A stretch of DNA of 32,124 bases, taken from a virus. Positions within the stretch are counted from its first letter, which is position 1; each line of letters begins with the position of its first letter. The position numbers and the translations under genes are program-made. Positions 29,431-32,124 of this stretch are shown here, piece by piece. The DNA lies in the IMG/VR virus record IMGVR_UViG_3300027659_000128, positions 1 through 32,124 of that record. One strand, given 5' to 3'. Below the pieces are notes generated by a model. It had not been told where the DNA came from, made no database searches, and saw only the letters and a program-made list of their open reading frames with translations.

Positions 29431-29671
29431 CCCTTCGTTTACGCTTAGGCTTATCGTTAATCCTGAAGGTCTTAGGTAGCGAGATCGAGCCGCTTAAAAA
29501 GGTCTCATACCACGTCAGCCCATTGGCGATCTTCTGAGCCTCAGACCTAGACTGAACGCTAATGCAGACCGTTCGAGCCTGACCCTGCTCAACGCAGACA
29601 ATGGCGTAGGAATAAGACTCATCGCCATCGCTGGAATCAATAACCGCTTCGACAAAATACTGACGATCCAT
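29420..29671 (-). CDS. Small protein of unknown function, last gene of the right minus-strand operon
   Basis: 83 residues with GGGGTGG before the ATG. Four beta-like strands (QYFVEAVIDSSD, SYAIVCVEQGQARTVCISV) and a helix, ending in the basic KPKRKRRAKD. No family is recognised. It lies 38 bases after the PP-loop gene, so it probably shares its transcript. Confidence 0.6.
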   Translation of the reverse strand: MDRQYFVEAVIDSSDGDESYSYAIVCVEQGQARTVCISVQSRSEAQKIANGLTWYETFLSGSISLPKTFRINDKPKRKRRAKD

Positions 29672-29709
29672 ATGCCACCCCGAACTCTATTATCTCACCA
29701 CGATATAAG

Positions 29710-30516
29710 TTATTCTGTATCAACACTTTGGGCATCATCTTGGTCATCAACAAAGCAACCGCAACCGCCTATGTCAAACATATCTACATGGTGATTAGCC
29801 TCAACGCTCAAACGCAAATCCCTCAAGGTATAAGGCTTATTAACACCATTTATGCTTTTTTTAAGAAAAGCGATGTCTTTATCAAAATGTTTTCTAAACT
29901 CCTGTTCCCGATCTTCGTGGTATTTGTAGCGTTCTGGCATCTGCTTTAATAAGTTAGCAAAATGTCCTTGACCCGCTTTGACGCAAAAGCCACCGCAATT
30001 ATTATGTGCAAAGCCCATCGCATAGAGTCTAGGTGGCTCAATGCCTTCGGCTTTTAGCAATTCAATCATTTCGTTTTTATCAAGATAAGGGGCTACGGTC
30101 ATTGGGGCTTCGTAAGTCCAGCCTTCCTTGTCTTTAATTTTTTTAAGCCGATCAAAGCGATGAATCTCTGTCCAATCAATCCCTACATAAATAACTGTAT
30201 CTGCCTTATTGCAATTCTCTTTTAGCCACTTCTTGGCTGGAAGCCTCTTTAGGTAATGCGAACAGTTATCTACTCGGCTGTTCGATAGGAACTTCATATC
30301 CCAAAACACTTCCCAGAGATCACGACCGTCCTCAAGCACGACTAATTTACCACCCACATTTGCAGAGGCTTGGTATAGAAATCTATACAAGTCCTCATCT
30401 TCGCTCTTGGTATCAGTAAACAAAAGAACAAGATCATCTGTTCCATACTTTTCGGCTACTCTTTTAGCACAAGCCCAAGAGCCTATGCCACCAGAGAACA
30501 TTACGACGTGCTTCAT
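29710..30516 (-). CDS. PP-loop (PAPS reductase-like) protein
   Basis: 268 residues of the adenylating PP-loop superfamily, which includes PAPS reductase, DndC and tRNA thiolation enzymes. The P-loop is FSGGIGSWA (residues 7-15). Downstream are LLFTDT, NCSHYLKRLP (Cys85), FAHNNCGGFC (Cys174, Cys178) and IGGCGCF (Cys252, Cys254); these cysteines could hold an iron-sulfur cluster. Such proteins activate a substrate with ATP, often to add sulfur to nucleic acid. In phages the role is mostly unknown; DNA or tRNA modification is a reasonable guess. It lies two bases after the metallophosphoesterase gene. Confidence 0.85.
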   Translation of the reverse strand: MKHVVMFSGGIGSWACAKRVAEKYGTDDLVLLFTDTKSEDEDLYRFLYQASANVGGKLVVLEDGRDLWEVFWDMKFLSNSRVDNCSHYLKRLPAKKWLKENCNKADTVIYVGIDWTEIHRFDRLKKIKDKEGWTYEAPMTVAPYLDKNEMIELLKAEGIEPPRLYAMGFAHNNCGGFCVKAGQGHFANLLKQMPERYKYHEDREQEFRKHFDKDIAFLKKSINGVNKPYTLRDLRLSVEANHHVDMFDIGGCGCFVDDQDDAQSVDTE

Positions 30517-30518
30517 AG

Positions 30519-31625
30519 CTAACCCCGCTTGTAGAACTTGCCGCCCATCAGGCAGAAATCATGCGTCGTGTCGATGTATTCAAACTGAGTCCGCTTATTG
30601 TGGGTATCGACGTGGCACAGAATGAACCCATTACCCCACTTCTCCCCAGCGGTATAAGATGCCTCTCGCTTGTGACCAGAGCCTAATTGATGCCATTCAT
30701 ACGTTCCAAAGATGGGGGAGTAAGCCGACCTGACCAAGTGCTTATGATGATGTCCATTGACCCCCGGATAGCCCATATCAAAGCCATGAGGGAAGTGATG
30801 AAAGAGAATCGAATCGTAGGCGATGTAATAATTCTTTCGCAGCTCATGATTCACGTCTGAGTTACTAAAGGCAGCCAAGTCCATACGTGCGATGTAGTTT
30901 ACTTCATACTTCTTAATGCCTAGCAAATCTGGAATAGTCATGCCATGCAAATCAGATAAGACCGTAACGAGAGCTGGAGTCGCTTCGGTTAAATGACGCA
31001 GCAAACGGAACTCATGATTGCCTTCGACCATCGTGAGTTCTGCTTCCGGTGCGTTGTCCCTTATATCCTCAAGAAACTTATGCACCCATTTAATTCGCTC
31101 GATGGGCTTATACTCTCTAGGGTCTTGGGTATATTTTCCGAACTCCGTCATGTCGAAGATGTCGCCATTCAGCACGATCTTCTCAGGCTGGACACGCTTA
31201 CAAGCCTCTAAGAACATCTCACGATAAAAGGGGTCGCACTCCACGTCGTGTATATCCGACCCACAAAGAATCGTTTGGAAACGTCTATCGAATCCTCTTA
31301 AGTAATTGCCCTCGAAGGACATTTTATCAATCGTCATCTTTCGCTGGTTATCTTTAGAAGCGTGTTTCGCAATATGCTTTTCTAATCCCTGAGCGTGTCT
31401 GCTTAAAACAATATTGGATTGTTTCTTAAACTCTGCGAACGTGCCGAAGTATCGATTCCAAGTGGACTCGCTGATCTGACTATTGTTTCTAAAGAAGTTC
31501 CTAGATATGACCTGTTCGGGATTCTCCTCGGCAATGCGTTGCAACTCACGAATACAATCGTCTTTCGACCACTCCAAGTGCTGGCGACCCGCATCCTCGC
31601 TCAACGGTATTTGACGCTTGACCAT
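30519..31625 (-). CDS. Metallophosphoesterase with N-terminal DNA-binding-like domain
   Basis: Binuclear metal phosphoesterase of the calcineurin type. From the ATG at 31625 (AAGGGGG upstream) the protein has 368 residues; a longer frame from 31694 would cross the terS start and lacks a site. Metal-site motifs: CGSDIHD (Asp124, His126), LNGDIFD (Asp155, Asp158), VEGNHE (Asn203, His204), HHFPHG and NGHHHKH. Residues about 18-75 (KDDCIRELQRIA... ISESTWNRYFGTFAEFKKQSNI) resemble the homing-endonuclease-associated repeat, a small DNA-binding domain. The enzyme may act on DNA ends or nucleotides; the operon partner is a PP-loop protein. Confidence 0.82.
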   Translation of the reverse strand: MVKRQIPLSEDAGRQHLEWSKDDCIRELQRIAEENPEQVISRNFFRNNSQISESTWNRYFGTFAEFKKQSNIVLSRHAQGLEKHIAKHASKDNQRKMTIDKMSFEGNYLRGFDRRFQTILCGSDIHDVECDPFYREMFLEACKRVQPEKIVLNGDIFDMTEFGKYTQDPREYKPIERIKWVHKFLEDIRDNAPEAELTMVEGNHEFRLLRHLTEATPALVTVLSDLHGMTIPDLLGIKKYEVNYIARMDLAAFSNSDVNHELRKNYYIAYDSILFHHFPHGFDMGYPGVNGHHHKHLVRSAYSPIFGTYEWHQLGSGHKREASYTAGEKWGNGFILCHVDTHNKRTQFEYIDTTHDFCLMGGKFYKRG

Positions 31626-31641
31626 AGATCCCCCTTGCGAT

Positions 31642-31682
31642 AAGTGTTCCACACTTTTATGTGCAAGTGCTAATCTAAACAC
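31642..31682. promoter_or_regulatory. Divergent control region between terS and the minus-strand operon
   Basis: AAGTGT-TCC-ACACTT (31642-31656) is a 6-bp-arm dyad, with a further half-site AAGTG at 31665-31669. A possible -10 TAATCT (31671-31676) lies six bases before the terS ATG, with TTCCAC (31647-31652) 18 bases further up as a weak -35. If right, terS mRNA would start about at its ATG and be leaderless; no ribosome binding site is present. Confidence 0.4.
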
Positions 31683-32124
31683 ATGAAAAGTCAAGATAAG
31701 TTCACCAACAAGGAACTAGCCTTCGTTCGAGAATACGTGAAGTGCAACAACGCTACCCAAGCTGCAATCTCGGCTGGGTATTCTGAGAACAGCGCAGAGG
31801 TGCTAGGCTGCCGACTGTTAGCCAAGCCTAAGATTCAAGCCGAGTTATCCAGACGAGTCTCTCAAATAAGCGAACGAGTGGACGTGAAGGTCTCGGATGT
31901 GCTGAAGGTTATGAAAGCGATCCTCACCTTTGACCCTAGAGATCTATACTTCCCAGACGGATCGATTAAACCACCCAACGAGTGGTCTGATGAAGTCGCT
32001 ATGGCGATACAGGGCTTTGAAGTAACCGAGTTATTTGATGGTAATGGAGACGCTAAACACGCTTTTGGAATGATAAAGAAAATAAAACTAGCGGATCGAA
32101 TGAAAGCAGCCGACACGCTGGTCA
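31683..32124 (+). CDS. terS: Terminase small subunit (runs off the right edge)
   Basis: DNA-recognition subunit of the packaging terminase. The first 147 residues are present: KFTNKELAFVREYVKCNNATQAAISAGYSENSAEVLGCRLLAKPKIQAEL (N-terminal helix-turn-helix of the Terminase_2 family), then FDPRDLYFPDGSIKPPNEWSDEVAMAIQGFEV and KIKLADRMKAADTLV. These segments are typical. The remainder is at bases 2-52 of the window, giving about 163 residues. No ribosome binding site is visible; an upstream in-frame stop at 31671-31673 fixes the start at 31683. Confidence 0.93.
   Translation, partial: MKSQDKFTNKELAFVREYVKCNNATQAAISAGYSENSAEVLGCRLLAKPKIQAELSRRVSQISERVDVKVSDVLKVMKAILTFDPRDLYFPDGSIKPPNEWSDEVAMAIQGFEVTELFDGNGDAKHAFGMIKKIKLADRMKAADTLV

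Noticed and set aside
31626-31694. Longer start for the metallophosphoesterase at 31694
   Set aside because: It would read across the terS start and the operator dyad, and it lacks a ribosome site; the ATG at 31625 has AAGGGGG.
1-32124. tRNA genes, CRISPR arrays or insertion sequences
   Set aside because: Read-through on both strands showed no cloverleaf-like gene, no spaced direct repeats and no transposase.

Overview
This 32.1 kb window reads as an essentially complete genome of a small siphovirus-like tailed phage (dsDNA, long flexible tail inferred from a tape measure protein plus a tail-tip module resembling that of gene transfer agents). The host is probably a Gram-negative bacterium, perhaps an aquatic proteobacterium. 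This is inferred from the DUF2460/DUF2163/NlpC-P60/tail-hub series, an M15 endolysin with a multi-gene membrane cassette, and fibre repeats of a type common in environmental phages. I see no integrase, DNA polymerase, helicase, primase, tRNA or CRISPR array. The small terminase gene runs off the right edge and its C-terminus reappears in frame at the left edge, so the window is very likely a circular (circularly permuted) genome opened inside terS, with the two ends sharing the bases 'ca'.

Layout. 1-4.3 kb (+): terminase large subunit, two tiny genes, portal, MuF-like head protein. 4.3-5.85 kb (-): a five-gene block inserted in the head module (three unknown or membrane proteins, another membrane protein, a Ref-like HNH nuclease), with its own operator-promoter, a minus-strand terminator and a roughly 310-base non-coding stretch rich in dyads. 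5.9-11.9 kb (+): protease-scaffold fusion with a probable nested scaffold gene, major capsid protein, head-tail connectors, tail tube, and tail assembly chaperone with a -1 frameshift. 11.9-21.9 kb (+): tape measure, tail tip, hub, fibre. 21.9-24.4 kb (+): small genes and lysis cassette, closed by a rho-independent terminator. 24.4-29.4 kb (+): early/replication region, starting with a Cro-like regulator, then an Erf-type annealing protein, many small tightly overlapping genes, RusA resolvase, a winged-helix-like protein and a DUF1376 replication protein. 29.4-31.6 kb (-): an operon of a DNA-binding-domain/metallophosphoesterase fusion, a PP-loop (PAPS-reductase-like) protein and a small protein, divergent from terS.

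Three regulatory or replication signals stand out. (1) Tandem 11-bp iterons followed by A-rich DNA lie inside the DUF1376 gene, arranged like the lambda origin inside gene O. (2) A 23-bp sequence containing the palindrome CTTGACA-NN-TGTCAAG occurs twice, upstream of the Cro-like gene and upstream of the minus-strand block; it overlaps the -35 box in both, so one regulator probably controls both. (3) Three leaders have an inverted repeat of unrelated sequence ending exactly where an identical GGAGAAT ribosome binding site begins, suggesting structure-based translational control.

How the parts work together: terS/terL package DNA into a HK97-fold-type capsid built from the MCP and the protease-scaffold. 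The replication region supplies an initiator with an internal origin, an annealing protein carrying an SSB-like C-terminal tip, and a junction resolvase, while the host supplies the replisome. The M15 peptidase with the holin-like proteins lyses the cell.
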